Assembly (NCBI RefSeq): GCF_000143535.2
Contig: NC_037311.1
Coordinates: 1,116,001-1,180,000, forward strand
Source: Botrytis cinerea B05.10
Lineage: Eukaryota; Ascomycota; Leotiomycetes; Helotiales; Sclerotiniaceae
Length of the DNA: 64,000 bases
Direction: 5' to 3'
Shown: positions 10,703-21,544 of the stretch, one piece after another
Layout of the letters: each line of letters opens with the position of its first letter
How positions within the stretch are numbered: the stretch's first letter is position 1
The notes under the pieces: generated by a model
What the model was told of the DNA's origin: nothing
The model's input: only the letters and a program-made list of their open reading frames with translations
Databases searched by the model: none
Program-made: the position numbers and the translations under genes

Positions 10703-10985
10703 AGCAAAATGATATTGTAAATTATTTCGTGAATTTCATGATCATAAATTTAAGAGTGTAACAGCGTTAAATCACTCAAGAACTCATGGGATTTTAAATG
10801 AAGTCGTTTCTCGTAAGACGCGTCGGCGAGTCGGCACATTGACGGACGTGAAGCGTAGTCTATACCAAAAATGGTTTAGCGTCTACATAAAGTTTCCAGA
10901 AATCTTGAGCTTTCAACATCGAGGAATTATTTTGCTAGAGGAGGGGGGTATTTGCACGACGATTGACCACGAATTATACATAGCA
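10703..10985. promoter_or_regulatory. Divergent promoter RTT109 / MRPL15 with an MCB-like ACGCGT
   Basis: This 283-bp gap lies between two start codons. It contains the palindrome ACGCGT at 10818-10823, the core of the MluI cell-cycle box bound by MBF in yeasts. Rtt109 acts in S phase, so a G1/S element would make sense. A six-base match alone is weak evidence. Confidence 0.35.
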
Positions 10986-11898
10986 ATGGCTTCCAAAACT
11001 ACCACTCGATCGCTTCGATCCCTGACCCGGCAAGCAGGTCAAAGATGCTCATGCGCCACTCCCATATCCTCCCGCTCAAATACCGCCCGACAATTTTCAA
11101 TATCCGCCTCGAGATCAGATACCCAATATAATGAAGAACGAGGGGCAAGACCAAGATGGTCATACACACCACCACAGATGAAGTTACCATTCAACCCGAG
11201 AGCAAACCACGACATACCCACATGGGAAGTCAACAGCGATCCAGAAAGGTTAAATCGATTTTATATCCAATTTCTAGGTCGGGGAGGAGATGAAGTACTT
11301 ACAGACGAAGTAAAATGGCTTGCGATTACACATAAGAGTTTTGATCAAGGAAGAAGAGGATTCAATGATCGACTGGCATATTTCGGTGCGTATCCTGATT
11401 TACGTTGCGAATGGCTGAACCTATACTGAGTCTATAATGTGCAGGACGTAGGATATTGAACTTACAGACAAGTTTGGCTTTATTACAATCGCCGGTTGCG
11501 ACAAAAACTCAATTACCCCAGGAAACAGACGGCCAGGGAACAGAAGTCGAGGTGCCATTCTCACACCCTGCCCTGGACGGTTTGCCAAACTTAACCAATG
11601 TTAAGGTGGATGATATTTTAAGCAAGGAGAGATTGGCGAATTTGGGTACTCAGATGGGCATGCCAGATATTATTCGATGGGAACCTAGAATGGTAAGTTG
11701 GAGTCTTATTTTACGAAGTGTGTTCCATATGGCTACTAATTCCCTTTGCAGAAGGATAATCTCGAGAAGTCTGGTCTTGAGCTTGTACTAGCTACTTCAT
11801 TGTACGCTATTATTGGAGCAATCGCATTACAGAAGGGGGGTGATGTTGCAACAAGAGTGGCGCGGGAGAGAATATTGAAGCCTCTTGGTATATCATAG
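10986..11898 (+). CDS. MRPL15: Mitochondrial large ribosomal subunit protein mL57 (MRPL15, RNase III-like fold)
   Basis: Three exons, 10986-11385, 11445-11692 and 11752-11898 (introns 59 bp each, GTGCGT and GTAAGT donors), give 264 residues. The first 45 residues are rich in Arg, Ser and Thr with few acids, as in a mitochondrial targeting peptide (MASKTTTRSLRSLTRQAGQR). The RNase III-like core begins at LTDEVKWLAITHKSFDQGRRGFNDRLAYFGRRIL and ends with LELVLATSLYAIIGAIALQKGG. The catalytic acidic residues of true RNase III are not evident, as expected for the structural mitoribosomal members. It acts in the mitochondrial large subunit. The start was chosen for the presequence; an upstream in-frame extension is not credible. 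Confidence 0.85.
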
Positions 11899-13520
11899 AT
11901 GTGTATATCACATGTGTGAATGATACGGATGTAGAATACATATTGTAAAATACTTACTAAAGACTCACAAGTTGTGTGTTGCATACCATTGACGGTGCAT
12001 CTGTGGGAACAGGGACACATAACGATGGGTGTACAAATTCATCAAATACTGCTTCGACCTCCAAAATTCTCAGTCAATTCAATCTTCATATCATCAAGCC
12101 ACAATTGTACAATTTCGTTGTCAAATTTGTAATAAATCCTTGCATCAATTTGTAAAATGCAGACTGTAAGATGTATTGTCAAGTGGATTATAATCATCCT
12201 TAGTAGAACTAGATTAATCTCTACAATACTGCCTTTCAAGCAATCCCTCTTCGCAATCACTTTTCAAACACCATCTTAGTAGAAAATCATGATTAAAACC
12301 TCTCACCATTCTTCTACTATTTCCCTCAAATACACTCTCTACCCTCATTCCTTTCACACAAAGTAACCCATCACCCAACCATTTATTCCTCAAATATAAT
12401 CCCAAACACCACTCCCCCCCAATATTTGAACATACCAACGTCCGTGGCGCAATGGTATTGAATATCATTGAATATGGACAGCTTTGTGACTCGGTACAAT
12501 GATCCACATCCTACTTTACGTATTGGAATCCATTGGGAGATAGATGAAGCTTCTGGCTGAACCTTTTACCGGTTATGGTTTTTGCAATTCATTTTGTTTT
12601 TGGTGGGAGAAGAAGCAAGAAGACTTCTGATCGAAGAGTTGCATCGTTTTTGTGGATGCGGATGCAAATGGAGATGGCGGGATGGGATGGAAGCGCATGG
12701 GATGAAAGTGTAGTTTCGGAAGTGGATTCTGAGTGAATTGAGGAGTTGAAAGTAAATAAGCAAGCAGTCCATGAGCTATACCAAGAGGAGACAGACCAGT
12801 TGCAACTCACACACAAACATCCGTACATTAACATCATTATCGCACCTTTGTTTTGGCAAACGCAGCATTCTACCGTGGAGCAAACAGTTCGAAACGTGTG
12901 GGAGAAATTATATGCAAGCCCGCTTTACAAGTATTGAAATTAGACGTAGCCAGCCTTTTCACAACCTCCCGTCAAGCCCTCAAAACATACAATTCAGATC
13001 TCCTACATCCACAATCGCAACAGCAATGACTCGAAGAATTTTGGTTCCAACACTCAGAACGAAGTCCAGCATCCAGTATCCAGTAAAGACAGATAGCCAC
13101 AGGCTCTTTCTTGCTGATTAACAATGTCCGGATACCATATCCATCCTTTAATCCTACATCAGCTTAGCCACCACCTCACCTACACATCCATCCACACATC
13201 CACCAACCGAAACACAGAACCGTCATCCCCAAGTCCTCCGAGAGAAAACGAATCTCGTATACGAACTAGCTTTTCTCATAAGCTATCTCATGTTTCCAAA
13301 TCAGAAGATATGTAGTACAGTACAGTGTAGTATTGCTCCCCAAAAGTTCCTCCCTAAACGACCATCCAGAACCAATCATCCATGTCTACCTACCTACCTA
13401 CCCAGCATAACCCACTCACCACGCCGCCTAATCATCAATAACTCACCCCCTTCTCTCTCATCCCTCCAGAATTCACCTCGTCAGTCTACCACCCCACCCA
13501 TCACCATACTCATCCTATCC

Positions 13521-13630
13521 AATCCAATCCAATCCAATCCAATCCAATCCAATCCAATCCAATCCAATCCAATCCAATCCAATCCAATCCAATCCAATCC
13601 AATCCAATCCAATCCAATCCAATCCAATCC
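13521..13630. repeat. (AATCC)22 pentanucleotide microsatellite
   Basis: Twenty-two uninterrupted copies of AATCC (110 bp), preceded by a related TATCC. A perfect array of this length is likely variable in length between strains. Confidence 0.97.
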
Positions 13631-13694
13631 AAACAATCTCAATCTCAACACCAATACCCATCCCTCCAAAACCAAATATCCAATCAACCCCCAA

Positions 13695-13771
<77 letters not shown>
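13695..13771. repeat. (TAC)n trinucleotide microsatellite
   Basis: About 26 perfect copies of TAC (77 bp), starting 64 bp after the AATCC array. Confidence 0.97.
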
Positions 13772-14771
13772 TCTACTCTAACTCCCATACAAGCACGAAA
13801 GAAAACCCTCTTCCCCCCATCCCTAACCTTCCCCTTCCCCTTCCCCTCCCCTCGCCAGCTACAGAACCACAACTGCAAAATCATATCTAGCTATACCTAC
13901 ACTAATATAACACAATACAACACAACATCATACAATCTCCTTATTTCCTACCCTATCCATCCATCTATTCATATCCATATTCATCCATCCATCCATATCC
14001 ACACCCTCTCAATATATCTCTTGCATCATACACAAACATACAAGTACACACATCCAACATCCTCACATCCTCCCATCTCCACACCCTCATATCATTAGAC
14101 CTCTATATCCACCGCACTCCACCCCGCCAACCCCTCTTCCCCTCTCTTTTCTACCCCTCCATACCCCTCCCCCTATCACCAAGCGAATCCATACCCCGCC
14201 CCCAGCACACCCACAACCACAACGCATCAAAAATCTCGCTTCCGCTTATACCATACAACATACACACCAGCACCCACCCTCCACCCTCCCTATCCCCTTC
14301 CAACCACAATACATCTTCTACAGGTACAAATCCCACTATACTTCCATATACCCTTTCTTCACTGCACTCACTCACTACCTTTCAAATATCACATCTGGAA
14401 ATCACACACAAACAAATTGAATAAACATTGTACGTATAAGATCAACTTATTATTTTTTGGTTCTTCCAATAGTAGTAGCAGGAGCAATATCAAATAGCTT
14501 TCCATATAGTGAATCCACCTCCTAGATATCCCAAACTTCTTAACCCAAACACAGACCGAACCATAGATAGAAACAACACGATAAGAAGCCAATATATGTA
14601 AATATAACCACGCAAACAAGCAACCTGCAACCATCCCATCCATCCATATACAACCAAACATGCCTACAGACAAGTAATTAACTCCTCCAAGTACAATCCC
14701 AAAGCGCGCTCGCAGAAAATCATACACGTAACCTCATAAACTCATACACAATCCCTTTTCAACGACTCAAC

Positions 14772-16236
14772 TCATTCATTTTCATCCTTCGCGCTTCCAC
14801 TTTCCCAAACAACGAAATCCGCTTCAGGTTTCTCCATCGGTTCCACCACTTTCTTCTGCATGAGAAACTCGATATCAATTTCTTTTCCTTTTCCTTTTCC
14901 TTTTCCTTTCCCAGGCGTGTAAGCCTTGGATACCGGCTCTGGCAATGGGATTGTGGATTGTGGTTCTGGGACTTGTTCTTCTTCTTCTTCTAAAGGAGCC
15001 TCCGCCTCTTTCTCAGCTTCTTCTTCTTCGACCGATGCCTCAGGTTCAGGGTCTGGAAGAATAATAAAAACACTCTTCTCATCACAACCTTCTGCGTAAA
15101 AATCTTCTTTCCTCATCTCTCCCAATGGTGCTCTATCAACATCAATAGCACCCTCTTCCATTTCCCTTCGTTTTTTTTGTTGCATCTTAATCCTCATTTT
15201 CATTTCTCTAATTTCCATCTCATCTTTACGAGACACAGACGTGGAAGAACTCGAAGCGAAAGCAGTAAGCGAAGTGCGTGTTTGAGAAATATCGTCTAGA
15301 GGTGGAACATTTTCTTTGCCTCTCTCATCTCTCAATCTCGTAAGAGTTTCTTCGTCGGAGGAGATATCGAGAATGCCAGTACTGTGTTCCATGAGATTGG
15401 TAGCATGTTCCTCCTCAGTGTCTTCGTGAATCTGGAAGAACCAGGATGATTTGCCTTCGGGTGCATGAAGGGAGGAGGGGATTTCTTTATGAGAGGTTTG
15501 GGCCTTTGTGCCCTTGGAAGAGAGAGCTTGACGTTGACGTTGGCGTGCGCCATAGGATGGAATTGTTCCTGAGAGAGCAGCATCGATTGAGAAGCTGAGA
15601 CCGCTAGGTTTTGAGGTGGAGAATTTGGGAGGATCAACGCGGGTTATTGCACTGGAAGCACGACGGTGATTGTTAAGGATTCCGACGCGCTTTCTAGTGG
15701 GTGAACGACCTGCTGGAGCGGTAAGGGGTGTAGATTTTGGAGCTGTGGCAGTGACTTTTGGTGTTTGAGTACGAGATTGTAGAATCTTTCGCTGAGTGGT
15801 GGATTTGGTAGGTTTGAGAGGAGAGGTGAGTGTTGCTTCGGTAGGAGAGGGAGGTGCTTTGGTTAAGAAAAAGGTTGGAGGTTTTGAGTATGTATCTTTA
15901 GGTTCTCCAACAGCCTTGGATCGCTTGGGAGATTCGAAGAATATAGGATCAACATTTTCGGAATCATCATCGGATTCAAATGATGTAGCTTTGCGTTTAG
16001 GAGAGGTATTATGGGGTGATGGAGCTAGGTAGGATGTAAGTATAGTGTTCATACATGTCAAGTAGGTAAGAAAGAGTGAATCGTAGCAGTCGAGAGACAG
16101 GTACTGCTATTCTGATGAAGTGGGCTTTAGGCATACCATTTTGACGATTCTTGATGCTCGTCATATTCTGGAGACGTGAACTATTCAACGGGGCGAATGG
16201 TTGTCTAGCCGTTCCCATTGGCATATGTGAAGTCAT
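14772..16236 (-). CDS. Disordered fungal protein with a KEN box, function unknown
   Basis: Two exons, 16137-16236 and 14772-16024 (intron 112 bp, GTATGC...TAG, phase 1), give 450 residues. The short first exon encodes MTSHMPMGTARQPFAPLNSS and LQNMTSIKNRQN. It then runs smoothly into APSPHNTSPKRK and DSENVDPIFFESPKRSK, which supports the join. The rest is Ser/Thr/Pro-rich with several SP/TP sites. It includes the block SPTRKRVGILNNHRR...GLSFSIDAALSGTIPSYG (about 140-200), a KEN box (GKENVPPLDD, about residue 270), a basic coiled segment rich in K/R/E/M, an acidic Glu-rich tract, and (KG)4KGKE near the C-terminus. The KEN box and kinase-type sites suggest a cell-cycle-regulated APC/C substrate, but this is inference. 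I recognise the N-terminal block as conserved in filamentous fungi without knowing its job. Confidence 0.75.
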
Positions 16237-18257
16237 GATTGCGAGCTCTGTTGAAACAGGGATTGAACTCGGGTTTTCCGGTTGTTTATCTTTCTTGAAT
16301 TCTTTCCTTCTCGGACGATATGTAAAGCAATTGTTGTCAATGGGTTTGAGTAGGTGAGTAGAATGTTCTTCTCAAGATTTGGATAGAAGTAGATAATTAA
16401 TTATGATGCTGTGCTTCGAGTATTTCGTAGGAAGGATTTCAAAAAAGGTGGTGGCAGGAAAAGGAAGAAAAAGAAACCAGTCGCGTTCGTGAAAGTGGTG
16501 AATAAAGTGGAGATGGGAATCCAGTGTGTGTGCAGGGTGTGCAGAGTGTGTCTGTGTCTGTGTCGGCAAATCGAGATTCGAGATTCGAAAGCTCTTTAGC
16601 CTTGCTTGGATCGTTTCGTCCTGTTTGGAAAGGTGCTACGATGTAGTAGGTGAAGGTTATTATGTCAAGTTACTTGAGCTAGCAGCAACTCAATGGCTTT
16701 TCACGAAGAGTACAATGGACTCTGGAGAGGCTCGAGAGGTGATGGAGAGTAAACAGTATGGTTTCCCCTCACACAGGCACGACAACTTTGATCGAGTTCG
16801 GAATCCAAACAATCAAGAAGATCAAAACACGATAGATAGAGAGGGACACGAAAAGAGAAGAAGAGTAGGGGGGGTACAGGTCTATATTGGAAAGCCCCTC
16901 GTTTCCATTGCCCTTTTCGAACACCTAGCACATCCATCCATCCATCCATACGTCCATACATACACATACATACATACCCACTCAATTCATCAATTCGAGC
17001 ATCTCCTCTTCCCTTACATCTACGAGCACACACATACCTATCCTCATTTCCAAACCTTACCACGGCACTAACCTGTCCGATACGTACTTGTCTCTACCTA
17101 GCTCCAGCAATCACCCATCTACTCAGATCTTCTCTGCATAACCAAATCTAAATCTAAATCCAATACCTCCCACCACTCAACCACGCATCCCTCACCAGAG
17201 CGCGTAGCCCACGCGAAAACCGACCAATCCGCATCCCCTCCCTGATAAAAGGTTCGAAAACGTTCCGAAAAGCCCTCCCAAACCCCTCGCACTCCCAAGT
17301 TCCCACCAGGATAGCACCGTGAGAATCGTAAGCCCAGCTGGGATCACCAATCCACAAGCGAGACACATCTCAATCATGCAATCTCAATCCCGCACTGTCA
17401 TTCGCCCGCCCGTCGGAACTAGTGCTTCTTTCTCCACGCCAGAGGGGGGAAAGGGATGGGAAATCTCACATCATAGCACAATCCAAGTGAAACCTTTTCC
17501 ATCGCGAGAAAACACGACTCACCCAAAGTCTAAGATTCTTTTCGCGTTTCAATTAAGAGATGGGAGAGAAATGGCGATTCTTCGTGTTCTTTTCGTTCTC
17601 GAATCGTGAAAAATGACTTGCATGAGAACGCGATCCGTGAAAGTAACGAAAATGGCGGTTTCTATTCTTACACTCCTGCAGCTTTAGCTTTGGCTGCAAT
17701 CATATTATTCTCCTCGCATCATCAAACATCTGATCAATTCTTCATTTCCATCAATTGATTGTCTAAATGATTCTACTTTTTCTTGATATACTCGAGTTGG
17801 ATACTTCCTCCATCACTAACATGCCGTTCCTATACTAATGCTACTGAATCAGAATCAATATTCCTTCTACGCGTTCGCGTTCACGTTCACCTGCTCAAGA
17901 ATACGGTCGCAATTGCTGCGACCTCTCGCCCTTTCACGTTATGCATGCATAATTATTGGTGTTCATTCATTTGCCACAGATGCCATGCTATCTAATGTTG
18001 TGCTTGATTTTCTGGTGTGCATAATGTGTCATACTGATTCTTGATTTCTGAGTGAAAGGTTGTATATTCATTTTGCGCTAAGAGATAATCATATACTTGT
18101 TCAATGCCAGCATGCATGTCGACGGTTGCTAGGGTAAAGATAGTTGACGTGTAGGCTCCAATGAGCACCTTGACTAGCCAGAGATGAAAAGAATAAACAT
18201 TGAACTGAAACCAGTGATAAAAATAACAATTTATAGGTCGTGCAATCCCCCAGCAAT
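16237..18257. other. 2.0 kb intergenic between two minus-strand genes
   Basis: This is the upstream region of the KEN-box gene and the 3' flank of the AdoMet decarboxylase gene. It has CATC and CATA short repeats around 16930-16980. A B-box-like GTTCAATCCC lies on the minus strand near 16260, without the rest of a tRNA. No gene supported. Confidence 0.45.
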
Positions 18258-19912
18258 TTAATCAACCTCTCCCAATCGTGGAGCTTTACCTTCCCAACCA
18301 GCTTGCTCGTAATAACGGAAGACGAGGTCGTAGCCGTCAAAGTCGTGTACGATCCTATCAACTCTACGATACCCGGGAATGTTTTCCATTCTGGCACTTC
18401 TCAAGCGAGCGGCGCCTGCACTCTTCATGGCCGAGGCAGAATCACCAAGTAATGTCAATTCTCTTCCTTCGGCTGAATTGTTCTTCGATTCAAACAGAGT
18501 GACACTGAAACGACCTGGCTTGAAGATATCAACAACGTGCTCGATAATGTCAGCCGTCTCACGACCAGTTTGGCAGCCAGGAACATTGGTCTCGAATGAT
18601 GCATATGAGCATTGAGGCTCAGGCGTAACATGGACCGTGAAGTAGTGCGTGGCAGCACCTGCTTGATCAGGAGCGGGAATGACTCCATTGGCTGAGAATC
18701 CACACGGAGTGAAGAGATAAGCATCAACACGTGCATCAGGGTACTTCGAGGTAGGATAGACATCCGATAGACCGCAAGCTTCGGAGACTACCGTACCAAG
18801 AGCGTGACCCTCAGTTCCAAGCTCTTCGGGGAAAGAAACCTCATCATCCGGTGTGACAAGACCTCCGTTGTGATCGGAAGATGTGTTGCTAAAAACGTCG
18901 AAAGTTTCATCGGTGTTGGTGCTTCCAGCTGTTGTACCACTGATGCTCAAATCGGTTCGACTCAATTCACCAAGACTGTCTTCTGCATCCTTTCGCGCTG
19001 CAATGGCCCGGCTGGCATACTTAGTCTCCGCAGCTGCAACTGCGTGATCAAGATAGAATTGTTTGGCATTGTTTGGCTCAAGGTCAGTCATGAGAATCTC
19101 TAAGGTTTCATCTGGTCCTTGGGAAGAATCACCATCCAAGGAAGAAAAAGGTTGATTGGGCATGTTCAAGACCTTAGTCTCCGTGATCGATCTTTCTGCA
19201 TCCGGGGTTTGAGGTGGTGTAAGATCGGTATTAGGATTAGTCAAGTATAGATACCAGTGATCCCCATTCATCTTGCCAACCATATAGGCGCTACCACCCA
19301 AGAACATGTCATCGAGATATTTGACTTCATCCTTCCAGCTACGATGTGGACCTTGCTGCTTCTCAGGGAATAAGAAGTTTTTTCGGCTGTAAAAGACTCG
19401 GTAGGGTTTGGCAGCAGTTTTAACGTCCTCAGGAGATTTACAATCTTGGGCCGGGAAACCTGCATGGACGGCCGCAATTCGTAACATTCGACGAAGTCCA
19501 AGCAATAAGGTAGTGGTACCGCAAGTCTTGAGAATAAGCTTGTGAGGGAAAACGAACATGCTAGATTCAGAGAGAAGGTAGGCATCAACGTGCTCAGACT
19601 CTACGACTGACAAGACCTTGCAATTTACAAGATCTAGCATTCCTGTCCATGTTTCGGCTGAGACGGATTTGAGTCCATCTTCTTTAGCACCAATAGGCAA
19701 GTCCTTTGGAGAGGGAGCAAACCAAACTTCTAGAAGCTTTTCTGGGCCTAGTCTTGTCAGCTCATGTCTCCTCCAGAATAGTGTTCGAAATACGGACCTT
19801 CAAAAGCATTGCTAGAATCGAGATCGATAGTAGCATCGCGATTGATAGTGAGCTGAGGTGTAGCTTCAGAAGGTGAAAATGTATATTGGGATGGGATTTC
19901 GAGGTTGACCAT
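18258..19912 (-). CDS. SPE2: S-adenosylmethionine decarboxylase proenzyme
   Basis: Two exons, 19798-19912 and 18258-19747 (intron 50 bp, an unusual GTCCGT donor and CTAG acceptor, phase 1), give 534 residues. The join restores NAFEGPEKLLEVWF, the invariant N-terminal block of the family. The proenzyme cleavage site LSESSMFV is intact. Self-cleavage between Glu99 and Ser100 would make a small beta chain and an alpha chain with an N-terminal pyruvoyl group. KTCGTTTLLLGL follows, with the catalytic cysteine of the family. The enzyme makes decarboxylated AdoMet, the aminopropyl donor for spermidine and spermine, in the cytosol. The protein is longer than yeast Spe2 (about 400) because of an acidic insert at about 215-330 (around DAEDSLGELS), which appears to be a lineage-specific loop. 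A long leader may carry an upstream reading frame (see 20437-20496). Confidence 0.93.
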
Positions 19913-20920
19913 TTCTAACGTGAGGGTGCGATAATGCACGTAATATTGGATTTGTGTTTGGTAATGATAGGATATTTGTGCTTTTGCTAATTGGCAAAGT
20001 ACTGTGAAGCACTATCTGCCACCCAGACGAACCTTGCGGTGTTCGACTGAGAAGAGAAGGCCCACAGAACCGTGGGATATGAGATGTGCTGGCGAAGCCA
20101 GCAAGATTTTCAGAATATAGACGTCACGTAGGAGACGTTAAGGGGGTCGGGTGCAAAGAGGGATGAAAAAGTCCTTAACCGAAGGAATGTTGGATTCGGT
20201 GAGCTCGCTCTGATAGATGCCGATACCGTGAAAAGATATCGGGTCTAGCAGACGAGTAGTATCTGCAGTTTTGAGTATTGGAATTTGTTTGAGTGCTTGG
20301 GGGCGTGGCTGGTGTTATCTGGGCCTGGAGGAGAGAAAGGAGAGTATTAGCAGAATGAAAGAAGGTTGGTTTGATTCAAAAAGAAAATTTAATCAATCTC
20401 CGCTTTATCAAGTGAATAATTGCTTTTCACGAGTCACTAGACCCTACTAATCAAATCATCTGGCTGTTCACATCTCCATTCACAGGGGAAGTACATTTGC
20501 GATGATAGGCCAATGTTCAGAATAGAAGCTGCAGAAGGCATTGAACTGGTGAGGAATATACTCGCAGATAGAAGAGGTAAACGGAAATTCTTACTTTGCT
20601 GGTTTGGAAAGGAAGCGTAGTAGATCTTTGGTGCTCATAGAGAATTGTTAAAGTACTGATAGGGAAATTGTGTTCGCAGTCAAGTGTACCTAACACTGAC
20701 TGTGGCTTGGGTTGCAAAGATTGCAATTTCAATAACGATACGTATTCATTGAAATTGCAAAGAATAGCAAAGTAGCAGATGCGAAGACTTTGGGGTGGTT
20801 GGAATGGGTCTTCAGCAGGTGAAGTGTGGATTTTGTTGCGTTGGTTGCTTGGAATTGGAAAACTTTTTTTTTTGTTTTGGGTATAGGTAAGGTCTAAGAC
20901 ATCATGCGTCATTGGTCAGT
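19913..20920. other. Upstream region / probable long leader of SPE2
   Basis: About 1.0 kb on the 5' side of SPE2 with no supported protein gene. The segment immediately upstream of the start codon (19913-20435) appears free of minus-strand ATGs, and a short upstream frame occurs at 20437-20496. Confidence 0.4.
20437..20496 (-). promoter_or_regulatory. Candidate upstream reading frame in the SPE2 leader
   Basis: A 19-codon frame, MYFPCEWRCEQPDDLISRV, followed by TAG. It starts about 580 bp upstream of the SPE2 ATG. AdoMet decarboxylase mRNAs of animals and plants carry regulatory upstream frames, but this peptide is unlike those. Whether the transcript includes this stretch is not known. Confidence 0.25.
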
Positions 20921-21454
20921 TTATTCCGCACCAGCGCTCGTATTTAATTGACATGAACGGTTCGACGACCTACCAGGAGTTCTAGAACTTTTTATAGAAG
21001 CTCTACGAGAATAACAATAGCTGCATCCAAAATGAAGAAGACAGGGCGAGGTGAATGAGACAGCGAAGACAGAAGTGAAAGGGTTGAGGATGCGGGATTT
21101 ATATGTTTTTTTTTTCTTCACCGTAGAAAGGGGAGATAAGATACTACGACTACGACTACGACTACTATATGGATCCTTTTCCCAATTATCAGATCGCTCG
21201 ATCATTTGACGATGGGCAGCAACAGCTTCCTTGGCGGAAAGAGCATAGCGAGCATAGGGAGGTCGGTGGGTGGGTTCAATCGCTGTCTGTACCAGGTAAC
21301 TTGCTATAAGGTTGGGTTGGGTTGGTACGGTTGGTGTGCATTCCCCTGCCCCGCACTTACCAAATTGAGCGGCGAACCCCACCAAAGAGCACTGGTGTAC
21401 CACCTGGTGTACATAACAGGCGTGCTTACCTAATCGACGGAAACGAATATCCAT
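20921..21454 (-). CDS. Putative small protein, two exons, unknown function
   Basis: Exon 1 at 21430-21454 (ATG in good context, GTAAGC donor) joins exon 2 at 20921-21282 in phase 1 across a 147-bp intron. The product begins MDIRFRRLAIEPTHRPPYAR and continues YALSAKEAVAAHRQMIERSDNWEKDPY, which looks like a real coding segment (basic, amphipathic, few rare residues). After this come a (GTA/GTC)n-encoded SRSRSRS run and a lysine run. The last 60 residues look non-coding, so the true 3' end is probably earlier or another intron exists. It starts only 91 bp beyond the end of the GCP gene on the same strand, an unusually tight spacing. An alternative is that these are leader exons of SPE2. Confidence 0.4.
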   Translation of the reverse strand: MDIRFRRLGKHACYVHQVVHQCSLVGFAAQFGKCGAGECTPTVPTQPNLIASYLVQTAIEPTHRPPYARYALSAKEAVAAHRQMIERSDNWEKDPYSSRSRSRSILSPLSTVKKKKTYKSRILNPFTSVFAVSFTSPCLLHFGCSYCYSRRASIKSSRTPGRSSNRSCQLNTSAGAE

Positions 21455-21544
21455 GGTTTTTTGGGCTTCACTCCGGTTTCAACATTAACCACACGAGTAA
21501 ACATTTACCAGACAGTGCATGAATTGAGACCTATGTATGCAGAC

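Larger units (their letters stand above)
11899..14771. other. 2.9 kb intergenic, low-complexity and pyrimidine-rich
   Basis: No supported gene. From about 12900 to 14760 the plus strand is strikingly poor in G, with many ATCC/TACC/ACAC short repeats. It includes the two microsatellites listed separately. A 17-base stretch near 12440 (TCCGTGGCGCAATGGTA) resembles a tRNA D-arm but is not followed by a tRNA. Confidence 0.5.

Noticed and set aside
12436..12460. tRNA-like D-arm (TCCGTGGCGCAATGGTA)
   Set aside because: No anticodon arm, no B box and no acceptor pairing follow.
13290..13781. Plus-strand frame through both microsatellites
   Set aside because: The open frame comes only from the repeats (QSNPIQSNP, poly-Tyr).
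16240..16285. B-box-like GTTCAATCCC on the minus strand
   Set aside because: No A box at a suitable distance and no cloverleaf; it lies in the leader of the KEN-box gene.
16526..17071. 181-codon plus-strand frame
   Set aside because: Low-complexity repeats (HTYTYIHTH) and no family likeness; it lies in promoter DNA.
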